The notes: generated by a model not told the origin, from the letters alone. 64,000 nucleotides of DNA from Archangium gephyra (GCA_003243425.1 QFQP01000007.1:124001-188000); one strand, 5' to 3'. Positions 9,383 to 19,090 are shown, numbered from the stretch's first letter. Made by a program: numbers and translations.

Positions 9383-10030
9383 ATGCGTTTCACCGTCGTT
9401 GCTTCGTTGGTTCTCACTGCTTGCGCTCATGCTCCGTCGAAGGCCGCGCCGAGCCCCGACGAGTGCCGCGAAACGTTCGAAAAGCTGCCTCTCGAGAAGG
9501 TCACCGCCAACGCCGACGACCCGGAGCTGGTGTTTCGCGAAGAGGTCTTCGAGCTGAAGGGCGAGGTCACCGACGTGTTTCCCGCGTTCGTGGAGTTCGC
9601 CCGGCACCTCGAGAACATGCTGCCGGGCACCGGAAAGTTCGCGGCGGTGCACCACAACGAAGACCTCACGGCGGAGGGCTTCCCGGCGGTCGGCTCGCAG
9701 CGCGTGGTGTGCCTCGTCGACGGTCACTTCGCGTTCGAAGAGGTGCTGGGCATGCGGGCCGACGGGTTCAACTACGTGGTGTCGAACTACTCGCTCGAGG
9801 AGGCCAGGCCGATTCGCTACGGCCTCGGTGACTTCACCTTCTCACCGGGCAGCGTGGGCCACACGAAGGTCGTCTGGCGCTACTCGTTCAAGCTGCGCGA
9901 CGACACCTTCCCGGGCTCGTGGGGCGGGCTGGGCCGCTCCCTGTTCCGCTCGAGCTTTCTCGACAGCGATTACGCCGCCTTCATGAAGTCGGGAGCTGCA
10001 GCGATGCAGAAGTGGGCAGCGAACCGGTGA
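9383..10030 (+). CDS. Hypothetical lipoprotein, SRPBCC-like
   Basis: A 215-residue lipoprotein (signal MRFTVVASLVLTACAH). The mature part looks like a START/SRPBCC lipid- or polyketide-binding fold: a strand-rich core with VTDVFPAFVEFARHLENMLPG near the start, then strands GSQRVVCLVDG and HTKVVWRYSFKLRDDTFPG, and a long C-terminal helix. AAGGA lies 5 bases upstream of the chosen ATG. It is divergent from the TetR gene. The fold call is a weak one; the substrate is unknown. Confidence 0.6.
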   Translation: MRFTVVASLVLTACAHAPSKAAPSPDECRETFEKLPLEKVTANADDPELVFREEVFELKGEVTDVFPAFVEFARHLENMLPGTGKFAAVHHNEDLTAEGFPAVGSQRVVCLVDGHFAFEEVLGMRADGFNYVVSNYSLEEARPIRYGLGDFTFSPGSVGHTKVVWRYSFKLRDDTFPGSWGGLGRSLFRSSFLDSDYAAFMKSGAAAMQKWAANR

Positions 10031-10043
10031 CGCTGCTAGTGCA

Positions 10044-11384
10044 GTGCCCGTGACGCAACTGCATGGTTGGGGCGCTCAGCGCCGTGTCGAGTGTGACGAG
10101 CGGCAACCCGAGACGGCGAGCGAAGTGGCACGCGCCGTTTCCACAGACGGCACCGTGGGCCGCGGCCTGGGTCGCAGCTACGGAGACCAGGCGCTCAACG
10201 AACACCGGCGCGTCATCACCATGACGCGACTCGACAGGTACCTGTCATTCGACGAGGGCACCGGCCTCCTGCGCTGCGAGGCCGGCGTTTCCCTCGGGCA
10301 GATCATTCGCGACTTCGGGCCGCGCGGCTCCTTCCCCGCCATCACGCCGGGCACCAAGTTCGTCACCGTGGGTGGCTGCATCGCCAACGACGTGCACGGC
10401 AAGGCGCACCACGCGCAGGGCACGTTCGTCACCTGCGTCGAGTCGATGCAGCTGCTGGTGGCCGACGGCCGCGTGGTGACCGCGAGCCGCTCCGAAAACT
10501 CCGAACTGTTCTGGGCGACGTTCGGCGGCGTGGGCCTCACCGGCATGGTGCTGGAAGCAACCCTTCGGCTGCGGAAGATCGAGACCACCTACTTCCGGCA
10601 ACGGGCCATTCCCACGAAGGACCTGAGCCACACGCTCGAGGTGCTCGAAGAGTACGACTCGAAGAGCCCGTATTCGGTGGCGACGTTGAACTCGGTGGCG
10701 ACCGGGGCCCGGCTCGGTGAAGGCGTGGTGAACGTCGGCGACCACGCGTACCTCGACGAGCTGCCCGCGAAGCTGAAGAAGCACCCGCTCAAGCTGGTGG
10801 GTGACTCGCCGCTCGTCGTTCCCTTCGACCTGCCGGAGCTCACGCTCAACCCGCTCACCATTCGCGTGGTCAACCAGGTCATCACCGCGATGATGAAGAG
10901 CAAGGGCGAGTTCACGCTCTACGAAGAGTTCTTCTACCCGCTCGACATGATCAACGACTGGTACCGCGGCTACGGGAAGCGCGGCTTCATTCAGTACCAG
11001 TTCGTGGTGCCCTACGCGGCCGGGGCCGACACGGTGCGCTCGCTGATGAACACCATGATGACGTCGGGGCAGTTGCCGTTCTTGAACATCTTGAAGCGCA
11101 TGGGCGACGCGAACGAGGCGCACCTGTCGTTCCCGATGAAGGGCTACACCTTCGCCATCGACTTCCCCGTGCGTGATGGGCTGGTGGAACTCACGCGCGA
11201 GCTCGATGCGCGCGTCGCCGACGCCGGTGGCCGCATCTACCTGGGGAAAGACTCGTTCCTCGAAGCGGCGATGTTGCGGCGCATGTACCCGCGCGTCGGT
11301 GAATGGCTGGAAGTGAAGAAGAAGTGGGACCCCGAGAGCGTCTTCAGCTCTGACCTGGGCCGGCGACTGGAGCTCTCGAGGTGA
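10044..11384 (+). CDS. DprE1-like FAD-dependent oxidoreductase
   Basis: A 446-residue flavoenzyme resembling mycobacterial DprE1, which oxidises decaprenylphosphoryl-ribose on the way to arabinose donors. FAD-binding PCMH features are clear: GRGLGRSYGDQALN (about 39-52), TPGTKFVTVGG and NDVHGKAHH. The C-terminal substrate domain ends with GKDS (the equivalent of the catalytic Lys region), then MYPRVGEW and VFSSDLGRRLEL, matching the mycobacterial protein closely. The residue equal to the benzothiazinone target Cys387 is Ala371 here (YTFAIDFPV). No dprE2 reductase gene is adjacent. It starts with GTG; a second GTG lies two codons later. The true substrate is unknown. Confidence 0.75.
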   Translation: MPVTQLHGWGAQRRVECDERQPETASEVARAVSTDGTVGRGLGRSYGDQALNEHRRVITMTRLDRYLSFDEGTGLLRCEAGVSLGQIIRDFGPRGSFPAITPGTKFVTVGGCIANDVHGKAHHAQGTFVTCVESMQLLVADGRVVTASRSENSELFWATFGGVGLTGMVLEATLRLRKIETTYFRQRAIPTKDLSHTLEVLEEYDSKSPYSVATLNSVATGARLGEGVVNVGDHAYLDELPAKLKKHPLKLVGDSPLVVPFDLPELTLNPLTIRVVNQVITAMMKSKGEFTLYEEFFYPLDMINDWYRGYGKRGFIQYQFVVPYAAGADTVRSLMNTMMTSGQLPFLNILKRMGDANEAHLSFPMKGYTFAIDFPVRDGLVELTRELDARVADAGGRIYLGKDSFLEAAMLRRMYPRVGEWLEVKKKWDPESVFSSDLGRRLELSR

Positions 11385-12187
11385 GGTTCGCGTGCCTGTT
11401 GCTGGCGTTGTTCACTGGCTGCGCGCCGTTGATCACCGTCACGCGGGAGCAGCGGCCCCTGCTGACGTTCACGCCTGAACAGCAGCCGGTGGCGGTGGCG
11501 ACGAGCGACACCGGGATCGCGGTCGTCGACCTGTTGAACGCGTTCTCGGACAAGCATTGGCGCGCCGTGCATGCCGCCGAGCTGGTGCGTGATCAGCTGA
11601 AGGCCGCGGGCATCAGCATCGCGCCGGGCATCGACCTGGCGAGAACCAACATCGTGGTGAGCGTCATCGAGAATCGCGTGTCGACGGCCGGTGGAACGCC
11701 GACGGCGAACGTCGAGCTGTTGATTGAAGCGAACGGCGTGCTGGTCACCCGCGTCGAAGGCGAAGCGCACGGCGCCGAGCTGGAAGGCCGCTTGTTCACG
11801 CTCGCGATCGAGAACGCCGCGCAGAAGCTGCCGCCGAAGCTGCTGGCGACGGAGGAGACCGAGAACTTCATGCTCGAGAAGAGCGACGGCATCGCCGATG
11901 CGAACGAGAAGCTGCTCGATGGAGATGTCCCCGGCGCCATCGCGGCCTACGAAGCCTGGTTGGCGACGAAGCCGAACGACGTCGCCGCACTCTCGAATCT
12001 CTCCGCGGCGCGCTTCGCGTCGGGTGACTTTCCGGGAGCGGTGGCGGCAGCTCGGGCCGCGGCGAACGCCGACACGTCAGCCATGCATCTGAACCGTGTG
12101 AACCACGCCGACGACCTCGAACGCCGCGCGCTGCGGACCACGCGCGTGCTGCGTTTCACGACGTTCGGCGCCGAGAAGAAGAAGTAG
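11381..12187 (+). CDS. Lipoprotein with C-terminal TPR-like repeats, first of two paralogues
   Basis: A 268-residue lipoprotein beginning with GTG, overlapping the stop of the DprE1-like gene by four bases (GTGA). The lipobox is LALFTGC. The middle domain has the line VVDLLNAFSDKH and the C-terminal 80 residues form a TPR-like pair (GDVPGAIAAYEAWLATKPND and SGDFPGAVAAARAA). The overlap with the upstream oxidoreductase suggests a common transcript. It is similar to the next gene (CAP, REQRPLLTF, EQQPVAV), so the pair arose by duplication. The function is unknown. Confidence 0.75.
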   Translation: MRFACLLLALFTGCAPLITVTREQRPLLTFTPEQQPVAVATSDTGIAVVDLLNAFSDKHWRAVHAAELVRDQLKAAGISIAPGIDLARTNIVVSVIENRVSTAGGTPTANVELLIEANGVLVTRVEGEAHGAELEGRLFTLAIENAAQKLPPKLLATEETENFMLEKSDGIADANEKLLDGDVPGAIAAYEAWLATKPNDVAALSNLSAARFASGDFPGAVAAARAAANADTSAMHLNRVNHADDLERRALRTTRVLRFTTFGAEKKK

Positions 12188-12238
12188 CGCTCCGGTAGCG
12201 CTGCTGGCTGCGCGGCACGGAGTCGCTACGTGGCCAGC

Positions 12239-13108
12239 ATGCTCCGTTTCATTGTGCTCGTATCTGCGTTGGCTTTCGTCGGCTGCGCGCCGGCCATTCA
12301 CGTGGTTCGTGAAGAGGCGCCGCTCGTGTCGTTCAAGGCCGAGCAACAACCTGTTCGCGTGATTCCGCAGACGTCAGGGTTTGCGGTGTTCGACCTCGCG
12401 AACCTGTTCACCGACGAGCACGCCAGAGATCAAGCCGCGGCCGACGCGGTGGCGGCAGCGTTGAAGCGCACCGGGCAGACGACGGTGGCCAACGGCTGCG
12501 AAGGCGAGTGTCCGAATCCGCTCTCGGAGCTGCAGGTCACCGTGACCGAGTTGAAGCTCGCCGGCGTGAAGGGCCAGGACCGGACCGCGCTCGTTCGCAT
12601 GGTCATCTCGCGAGAGAAGGAGTCGTGGGAGATCGCAGGAACTTCGACGCAGGGCGTGGACGAGCGCGCGCTGGTGGCGTCGGCGATGACGACCGCGGGT
12701 GAGGTGTTCGCCGCGAGAACGCAGCCCAATGAGAAGTTGGACGTGTTCACGCTCGAGACCGGCGCGGGGCTCGACGAAGGAAACAAGTTGATGAAGACGC
12801 CCGAGCTGGCGGCGGCCATCGACGCCTTCCGCGCGCGAACCGAGCAGGCACCCGATGACGCGAAGGCGCAGCACAACCTCGGGGTCGCGCTCACCGCGCA
12901 GGGTGACTTCGCGGGTGCGGTGCAGGCCTTCAATCGCGCCACGGAGTTCGACACGTCTTCGAATCGCGCCAATCGCGAGAACGTGGCGCGCGCGGCGGAA
13001 GAGCGGATGGAGAAGAGCGTCAGGGTCGTCGCGTGGGGCCCCGGCGGTGTGCCGAAGAAGCCGCTCAAGATCTGGCCGGAGGCCACGATTCCCGCGAAGG
13101 CGCGCTGA
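12239..13108 (+). CDS. Lipoprotein with C-terminal TPR-like repeats, second paralogue
   Basis: A 289-residue lipoprotein (lipobox ALAFVGC) paralogous to the gene before it: CAPAIHVVREEAPLVSF and EQQPVRV line up with CAPLITVTREQRPLLTF and EQQPVAV, and both have the FDLANLF/VDLLNAF motif and a TPR-like end (DDAKAQHNLGVALTAQGDFAGAVQAFNRA). The middle is more divergent and carries one extra CEGEC element. The end (GGVPKKPLKIWPEATI) is different from the paralogue. It likely works at the outer membrane. The function is unknown. Confidence 0.75.
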   Translation: MLRFIVLVSALAFVGCAPAIHVVREEAPLVSFKAEQQPVRVIPQTSGFAVFDLANLFTDEHARDQAAADAVAAALKRTGQTTVANGCEGECPNPLSELQVTVTELKLAGVKGQDRTALVRMVISREKESWEIAGTSTQGVDERALVASAMTTAGEVFAARTQPNEKLDVFTLETGAGLDEGNKLMKTPELAAAIDAFRARTEQAPDDAKAQHNLGVALTAQGDFAGAVQAFNRATEFDTSSNRANRENVARAAEERMEKSVRVVAWGPGGVPKKPLKIWPEATIPAKAR

Positions 13109-13123
13109 CTGGCGCATACGCCC

Positions 13124-13636
13124 ATGCGCAGCCACCCGCCGATCGTGGTCATGGGTGTGAGCGGGGGCGGGAAGACCACGGTCGCGCAGTTGCTCGCGCT
13201 CAGACTGGGGTGGCGCTTCACCGACGCCGACGCGCTCCACCCGCCCGGCAACGTCGCCACGATGGCAGCGGGACTCCCGCTCGACGAAGCAGACCGCGCC
13301 CCGTGGCTCGATGCGCTCGGCGTCTGGCTGGAGTCGGCGCGCGAAGCGGACGTGGTGCTCGCGTTCTCAGCGCTCAAGCGTGCCCACCGCGCGCGATTCC
13401 CCGGCGTGCGCTGGGTGTGCCTGCGGGTCCCGGTCCAGGTCGCCGAAGCGCGCGTCGCCAGTCGCGTGGGGCACTTCTTTCCGCCGACGCTCGTCGCTTC
13501 GCAGTTCGCGGCGCTCGAAGAGCCCGGTGAGACCGAAGCCCTCACACTCGACGGAACGCTCGCGCCCCAGACGCTGGAGGAGGCCATCGTCAGGGCGTTC
13601 CAACTGCCGCGCGCGCAAAGCTCTTCTAAACCATGA
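13124..13636 (+). CDS. gntK: Gluconokinase
   Basis: This 170-residue enzyme phosphorylates gluconate to 6-phosphogluconate. It has the P-loop (GVSGGGKTTV, residues 11-20), the FTDADALHPPGNVATMAAGLPL substrate motif and the GHFFPPTLVASQFAALE stretch that marks the GntK family. The length fits the family. The start is the ATG 16 bases after the previous gene. No other gluconate genes are nearby, although a PQQ sugar dehydrogenase that could yield gluconate-type products lies 5 kb upstream. Confidence 0.93.
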   Translation: MRSHPPIVVMGVSGGGKTTVAQLLALRLGWRFTDADALHPPGNVATMAAGLPLDEADRAPWLDALGVWLESAREADVVLAFSALKRAHRARFPGVRWVCLRVPVQVAEARVASRVGHFFPPTLVASQFAALEEPGETEALTLDGTLAPQTLEEAIVRAFQLPRAQSSSKP

Positions 13637-13660
13637 GAACTCCTCGCGCCTCATGACGAC

Positions 13661-13701
13661 TTGCATTCATGCGCATGAACGCAATATCTATACTCATCGT
13701 G
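13661..13701 (+). promoter_or_regulatory. Predicted sahR promoter with palindromic operator
   Basis: A perfect 14-base palindrome TTCATGCGCATGAA (13666-13679) lies inside GCATTCATGCGCATGAACGC, which has one mismatched pair over 20 bases. It covers a possible -35 (TTCATG, 13666-13671), 17 bases before a good -10 (TATACT, 13689-13694). Transcription would start at or within two bases of the GTG at 13699, giving a leaderless or near-leaderless message. A regulator bound to the palindrome would block the promoter, so autoregulation is the simple reading. Confidence 0.55.
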
Positions 13702-14679
13702 CAGACCGCAGCCGCCCAGCCGCTCCCGCGTGTGGAGCTCTTCAGGCTCCTGGCCGAACCGGGTCGGCTGCAGCTGCTCGCGCTCTGTGAAGCCGAAGAG
13801 CTGAGCGTCTCGGAGCTGGCGACGCTGTTGAACGACTCGCAGCCACAGGTGAGCCGGCGCGTGGCGACGCTTCGTGACGCGGGCCTGCTCGACGCGCGCA
13901 AAGACGGCACGCGCCTCTTCGTTCGTACCGATTCACGCACGGTCGCCGCAGATCCCGTGCTCACGGAAGCGCTGGCCGAAGGTCGGAGACTGTCTCTGTC
14001 CGACGGCAGCCTGTCGCGTGTTCCGCAGATCGTCGCCGCGCGTGAAGAACAGGGCCGCTCCCACTTCGAGACCGTCACCACTTCGCGTGAATCGGTGCCC
14101 GCGTCGCCGGAACACCTCGCGCACCTGTCTGCGCTCTCGCTGCTGCTCCCGGGCCGCGCGCTCGCGGTCGACGTCGGCACCGGTGACGGCCTCTCGCTCG
14201 ACGTGCTCGCCCCGCTCTTCTCGCGTGTCATCGCCGTCGACCGCAGCCAGGCGCAGCTCGCGCGCGTCGCCGAACGTGTCGCCGCGCGCGGCTTTCATAC
14301 CGTGAGTTTGTTTCCCGGGTCGTACGACGACGCGAACCTCGTGCAGCGCGTCGACGCCGCGGGCGGCGCCGACCTGGTGTTCGCCGGCAGAATTCTCCAC
14401 CACGCCTCACGCCCCGCCCAGGCCGTCGCCTCGTTCTCGCGGCTCTTGAAGAGGGGCGGCCACCTGGTGGTGCTCGACTATCTCCCGCACGAGTCCGACA
14501 CGCTGCGCAGCGAAGCGGGCGACGTGTGGCTCGGCTTCTCACCTGAAGACGTGCGCGGCTTCATCACCACCGCCGGCCTCAAGTTCCTCGGCGACGCGCC
14601 GATTCCCAACGCCTTTCACCCCGTCGGTCCCGACGCTGCCGTCACCTGGCACGCCTGGGCCGCCGTCAAACCCACGTAG
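13699..14679 (+). CDS. sahR: ArsR-type regulator fused to a methyltransferase-like domain (SahR-like)
   Basis: A 326-residue two-domain protein: an ArsR-type winged helix (about 5-75, with FRLLAEPGRLQLLALCE and SELATLLNDSQPQVSRRVATLRDAGLL) and a class I methyltransferase-like domain (about 130-310, with AVDVGTGDGLSLDVLAPLF, VIAVDRSQAQ and an LKRGGHLVVLDYLPHESD strand). SahR proteins of this build sense S-adenosylhomocysteine and control methionine-cycle genes; the position 23 bases upstream of ahcY fits. The first ATG (13669) lies inside the predicted operator, so I take the GTG at 13699 as the start. The SAM-binding glycine loop is intact, so it may bind SAH or SAM. Confidence 0.82.
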   Translation: MQTAAAQPLPRVELFRLLAEPGRLQLLALCEAEELSVSELATLLNDSQPQVSRRVATLRDAGLLDARKDGTRLFVRTDSRTVAADPVLTEALAEGRRLSLSDGSLSRVPQIVAAREEQGRSHFETVTTSRESVPASPEHLAHLSALSLLLPGRALAVDVGTGDGLSLDVLAPLFSRVIAVDRSQAQLARVAERVAARGFHTVSLFPGSYDDANLVQRVDAAGGADLVFAGRILHHASRPAQAVASFSRLLKRGGHLVVLDYLPHESDTLRSEAGDVWLGFSPEDVRGFITTAGLKFLGDAPIPNAFHPVGPDAAVTWHAWAAVKPT

Positions 14680-14702
14680 TTCACTCAACGAAGGAGCAGC
14701 AC

Positions 14703-16040
<1,338 letters not shown>

Positions 16041-16046
16041 GCAGTT

Positions 16047-16901
16047 TCAGCGTGAGCTGACACGAGGCCGCTTCCGTTCATTCGGGAGCGGCCTTCGTGT
16101 TGTCAGCGCCGCGGTGACGAATTTCGTAGCCGTGCTGGCGGCTTCGTCGACCGCGCGAGGTGCACGCAGCTCGAGCCAGTACGCGGCGAACAGCGTCGCG
16201 CCCCAGCTCATGTACGCGAGGAGCTCGGTGTCTCCCTCGGAGATGCGACCTGCGCGGCGCGCGCGGCGGAGCGCGGGTTCGGCGTTGGTGACCATGCGGT
16301 GGAGTGCTTCACGTGCGCGGCGCGAGAGTTGTGGGTCTGCGTTGGCTTCGGTTTGGAGCAGCAAGCGGTTCAAGTCGATCCACCCGCGCGCACGGGTCAC
16401 GACGGCGGTGATGCGGCGCTCGAGCTCTCTGCCGAAGTCGGGCCCCACCTGCGCACGCTCGGCCGGCGTGGCGAGGGAATACCGAAGCGCATCGACGCAG
16501 CTGAGGAAGCAGTCGGGCTTGCCTCGAAAGTGCCGGTAGAAGGTCACGCGCGGAACGCCCGAGGCGCGGAGCAGATCGCTGACCTCCACACCGTCGTAGC
16601 CTCGCTCGAGGAACAACGGCACCGCCGCGCCCAGCACCCGATCGCGGAGCGGGTCCCTCGAAACCGGCTCGGCGGTGACAGGCGCGCGGCGGTGATGACG
16701 GAGCCGTTCACGAATCTCGTCGAGTGAGTGGCCGTCGCGACGCAACCTGGTGATGTCGCGCAAGCACGTCAGGTGCGCGGCGCCGTAGACGTGCAGCTTC
16801 GGGCCCCGGCGTTCCGGTGGCGGAAGAAGACCCAGGTTCCGGTAGTGGTGAATCGTGGAGCGGTCGATTCCCGAGGCAACGACGAGTTCTGCCATCTTCA
16901 T
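16047..16901 (-). CDS. MerR-TetR fusion transcriptional regulator
   Basis: A 284-residue protein with two different DNA-binding modules. Residues 1-70 form a MerR winged helix (VVASGIDRSTIHHYRNLGLL, then DITRLRRDGHSLDEIRERL). Residues 85-135 form a TetR helix-turn-helix (VLGAAVPLFLERGYDGVEV, then SGVPRVTFYRHFRGKPDCF). A TetR-like helical C-terminal domain follows. The arrangement differs from ordinary MerR or TetR regulators; both recognition helices look intact. It is divergent from two hydrolase genes and has a 13-base inverted repeat 10 bases upstream of its start. The ligand is unknown. Confidence 0.85.
   Translation of the reverse strand: MKMAELVVASGIDRSTIHHYRNLGLLPPPERRGPKLHVYGAAHLTCLRDITRLRRDGHSLDEIRERLRHHRRAPVTAEPVSRDPLRDRVLGAAVPLFLERGYDGVEVSDLLRASGVPRVTFYRHFRGKPDCFLSCVDALRYSLATPAERAQVGPDFGRELERRITAVVTRARGWIDLNRLLLQTEANADPQLSRRAREALHRMVTNAEPALRRARRAGRISEGDTELLAYMSWGATLFAAYWLELRAPRAVDEAASTATKFVTAALTTRRPLPNERKRPRVSSR
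16061..16098 (+). terminator. Terminator-like hairpin after ahcY
   Basis: GGCCGCT-TCCG (16066-16076) pairs with CGGG-AGCGGCC (16083-16093), with the outer CACGA/TTCGTG extending the stem apart from one bulged base. The T-rich tail is short (TTCGTGTTGT). It lies within the 3' coding end of the convergent MerR-TetR gene. Confidence 0.6.
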
Positions 16902-16910
16902 TGGCGTCTT

Positions 16911-16923
16911 TTGTACTGCACAA
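16911..16923. promoter_or_regulatory. Inverted repeat, possible operator of the MerR-TetR regulator
   Basis: TTGTACTGCACAA has perfect 4-base arms (TTGT/ACAA) around ACTGC. It lies 10 bases before the regulator start and overlaps a weak -10-like TACAAA on the minus strand, in the 94-base gap shared with the divergent esterase gene. Confidence 0.35.
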
Positions 16924-16995
16924 CCTCTGCGACTTCAGACCCGTCTCACGAGGACCGCTGGTTCACTCGGAGTTCCCGGTGGTACTTCGTCGGCC

Positions 16996-17892
16996 ATGAA
17001 ACCCTGGCTCGTCATCGCGGTGTTCGTGAGTGCCTGCGGCGCGCCGCCTCCGGTGGGCGATGGAGGTCAGAACAACGAGCCCTTCGACGCAGGCCGCCCG
17101 GCCGATGCCGGCGTGGCGCTCGACGCGGGCGTTCGCGACGCGGGCGTCACGCCGCGCTGCACGGTGACGGGCGACGCGGTCACCTGCCCCGCCACCATCA
17201 CCAACCTCACGGCGGGCACGGCGAGCCGCGACGTGTACTGGCAGCTCCCCGTGACACCGCCGCCGTCGAGCGGCTACCCGGTCGTGGTGCTGTTCCAGGG
17301 CAGTTTCTTCGGGCCGTCGACCACGTGGGGCACGGTGTCGAACGACGTGGCCTTCGGCGGCTATCAACAGGCGCGCTTGCAGGCGTTGTTGCTGGAGCGT
17401 GGCTTCGCGGTGGTCGCACCGAGTGCAGCCATCGGCCTCGCGTGGCAGACGAACTCGGGCGTGCCGTGGGCGCTGACGACCGACTCGACCTTCATCGAAG
17501 CCCTGTTCGACGCCATGTCGCGCGGCGACTACGGACCACTCGACGCGAACCGCTGGTACGCCACCGGCATCTCGAGCGGCGGCTACATGACGAGCCGCAT
17601 GGCGCTGAGCTACCCGGGGCGGTTCCGTGCGCTGGCGGTTCACTCCGGGAGCTGGGCGACGTGCGCAGGCCCGGTGTGTCTGGTGCCCTCGTCGCTCCCG
17701 AGTGACCACCCGCCGACGCTGCTTCTGCACGGTCGCAAAGACCTGACGGTGCCGCTCTTCACTGCCGAGAAGTACTTCGACGAGCTGAAAGACGACGGCT
17801 TCGTCACCGAACTCGAGATCGAGGACGACGCTTCACACGAGTGGCTGCCGGTCGCGCCCGAGCGAGTGACCGCGTGGTTCGAGGCGCACTGA
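16996..17892 (+). CDS. Secreted esterase/depolymerase-like lipoprotein
   Basis: A 298-residue lipoprotein (signal MKPWLVIAVFVSACG) with a DAGV-rich linker (FDAGRPADAGVALDAGVRDAGV) and an alpha/beta-hydrolase domain of the polyhydroxybutyrate depolymerase/feruloyl esterase (LpqC-like) type. The nucleophile elbow is GISSGGYMTSRMA, the acid is in HGRKDLTVP and the histidine in DDASHEW, all in proper order. It is anchored outside the cell. Its 3' end is two bases from the next hydrolase gene, so both are probably one unit under the divergent MerR-TetR regulator. Confidence 0.78.
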   Translation: MKPWLVIAVFVSACGAPPPVGDGGQNNEPFDAGRPADAGVALDAGVRDAGVTPRCTVTGDAVTCPATITNLTAGTASRDVYWQLPVTPPPSSGYPVVVLFQGSFFGPSTTWGTVSNDVAFGGYQQARLQALLLERGFAVVAPSAAIGLAWQTNSGVPWALTTDSTFIEALFDAMSRGDYGPLDANRWYATGISSGGYMTSRMALSYPGRFRALAVHSGSWATCAGPVCLVPSSLPSDHPPTLLLHGRKDLTVPLFTAEKYFDELKDDGFVTELEIEDDASHEWLPVAPERVTAWFEAH

Positions 17893-17893
17893 C

Positions 17894-18682
17894 ATGCCCA
17901 CGCTTCGCATTGGAGAAGTGACGCTCAACTACGTGGACGTCGGCAGCGGCACGCCCATCGCCTTCCTGCACGGCCTCGGCAGCCGCGTGGAAGATTGGCA
18001 GTTTCAGCTCGAAGACTTTTCGAAGGACTTCCGCTGCGTGGCGTTCGACCTGCCGGGCTCGGGGAAGTCGGTCGACCACGCGCACCCCTTCGGTCCGTTC
18101 TCGTTGCCGGGGTACGCGCGCGTCATCGCAGCGGCGATTCGTGAGCTGAAGCTGGAGCGGCTTCACCTCGTTGGACTCTCGATGGGGGCGATGACGTCGC
18201 TTCAACTCGCGCTCGATGCGCCCGAGCTGTTTCGCTCGGTGACGATGGTGAATGCCGTGGCCTCGATGGCGCCGCGGAGCTTCAAGGAGCGCGTGCTGCT
18301 CGGCGTGCGCGGGCTCATCACGTACACGCTGGGTCCGAAGGGCATCGGCAAGGTCGTCGCTCCGAAGCTGTTCCCCGAGGCCGCGCAGGCGGCGCTCCGC
18401 GAGCAGTTCCGCGCACACCTCGCCACCGTGAACAAGCGCGTCTACATCGCGCAGTCGCGCGCGCTCGTCGGGTGGACGGTCGAGCCCCGGTTGCGCGAGC
18501 TGAAGGTGCCACTCACGTTGATCGCCGCCGATGGCGACTACACGCCGTTGGCGAGGAAGCATGAGCTCGCCGCGCAGGTTCCCGGCGCGAAGGTCGTGGT
18601 GATTCCGAACACGCATCACGCGCTGCCCGTCGAGAACCCGGCGGCCTTCAACGCCGCGCTGCGCGCGTCACTGCTTCCCTAA
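17894..18682 (+). CDS. Alpha/beta hydrolase
   Basis: A 262-residue hydrolase without a signal peptide. Features are the HGLGSRVEDW oxyanion region, the nucleophile elbow GLSMGAMTS, the acid in IAADGDYTPL and the histidine in PNTHHALPVENP. The lid region is about residues 125-200. The best guess is a small-ester hydrolase or lactonase; the substrate is not predictable. It begins one base after the esterase gene before it, and its end overlaps the convergent EamA gene by 15 bases. Confidence 0.82.
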   Translation: MPTLRIGEVTLNYVDVGSGTPIAFLHGLGSRVEDWQFQLEDFSKDFRCVAFDLPGSGKSVDHAHPFGPFSLPGYARVIAAAIRELKLERLHLVGLSMGAMTSLQLALDAPELFRSVTMVNAVASMAPRSFKERVLLGVRGLITYTLGPKGIGKVVAPKLFPEAAQAALREQFRAHLATVNKRVYIAQSRALVGWTVEPRLRELKVPLTLIAADGDYTPLARKHELAAQVPGAKVVVIPNTHHALPVENPAAFNAALRASLLP

Positions 18683-19090
18683 CGTCAACAACGCGCCGAC
18701 CACCATCAGCCCGGCGCCGATGCCAACGCGGGGCGTGATGCGTTCACCGAGCACCACGGCCGCGAGCACGATGGTGAATGCGAGACTGAGCTTGTCGATG
18801 GGCGCCACGCGAGAAGCCGGCGCGAGTTGGAGCGCCCTGAAATACGCGAGCCACGAAATACCCGTGCCGATTCCCGAGAGCAGCAGGAACCACAGCGTGC
18901 GTCCCTTCAACTCTCGAAACGCGAGGTGCTCACGCGTGAGAAACACCATCAACCACGCGAACACGAGGACGACGACCGTGCGGACCGCCGTCGCCAGCGT
19001 CGACGGGACGTCCTTCACTGCCAGCTTCGCGAGCACTGCGGTCGCTGCAGCCGCCACTGCCGATACGAATGCGTAGATCCACCAGGGCAT
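18668..19090 (-). CDS. EamA-family membrane transporter, single domain
   Basis: A 140-residue membrane protein with five hydrophobic segments that matches one EamA half (PWWIYAFVSAVAAAATAVLAK near the start, ISWLAYFRALQLAPASRVAPI, then FTIVLAAVVLGERIT). Most EamA transporters carry two such halves; this one has only one, so it would need to dimerise (as the four-helix SMR proteins do). The ATG is preceded by AAGG at a good distance. The substrate is unknown. Confidence 0.8.
   Translation of the reverse strand: MPWWIYAFVSAVAAAATAVLAKLAVKDVPSTLATAVRTVVVLVFAWLMVFLTREHLAFRELKGRTLWFLLLSGIGTGISWLAYFRALQLAPASRVAPIDKLSLAFTIVLAAVVLGERITPRVGIGAGLMVVGALLTLGKQ

Noticed and set aside
13669..13698. Extra N-terminal ten residues of the sahR-like protein.
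   Set aside because: The ATG sits inside the 14-base palindrome and upstream of the best -10 box, so it cannot be in the transcript if that promoter is used.
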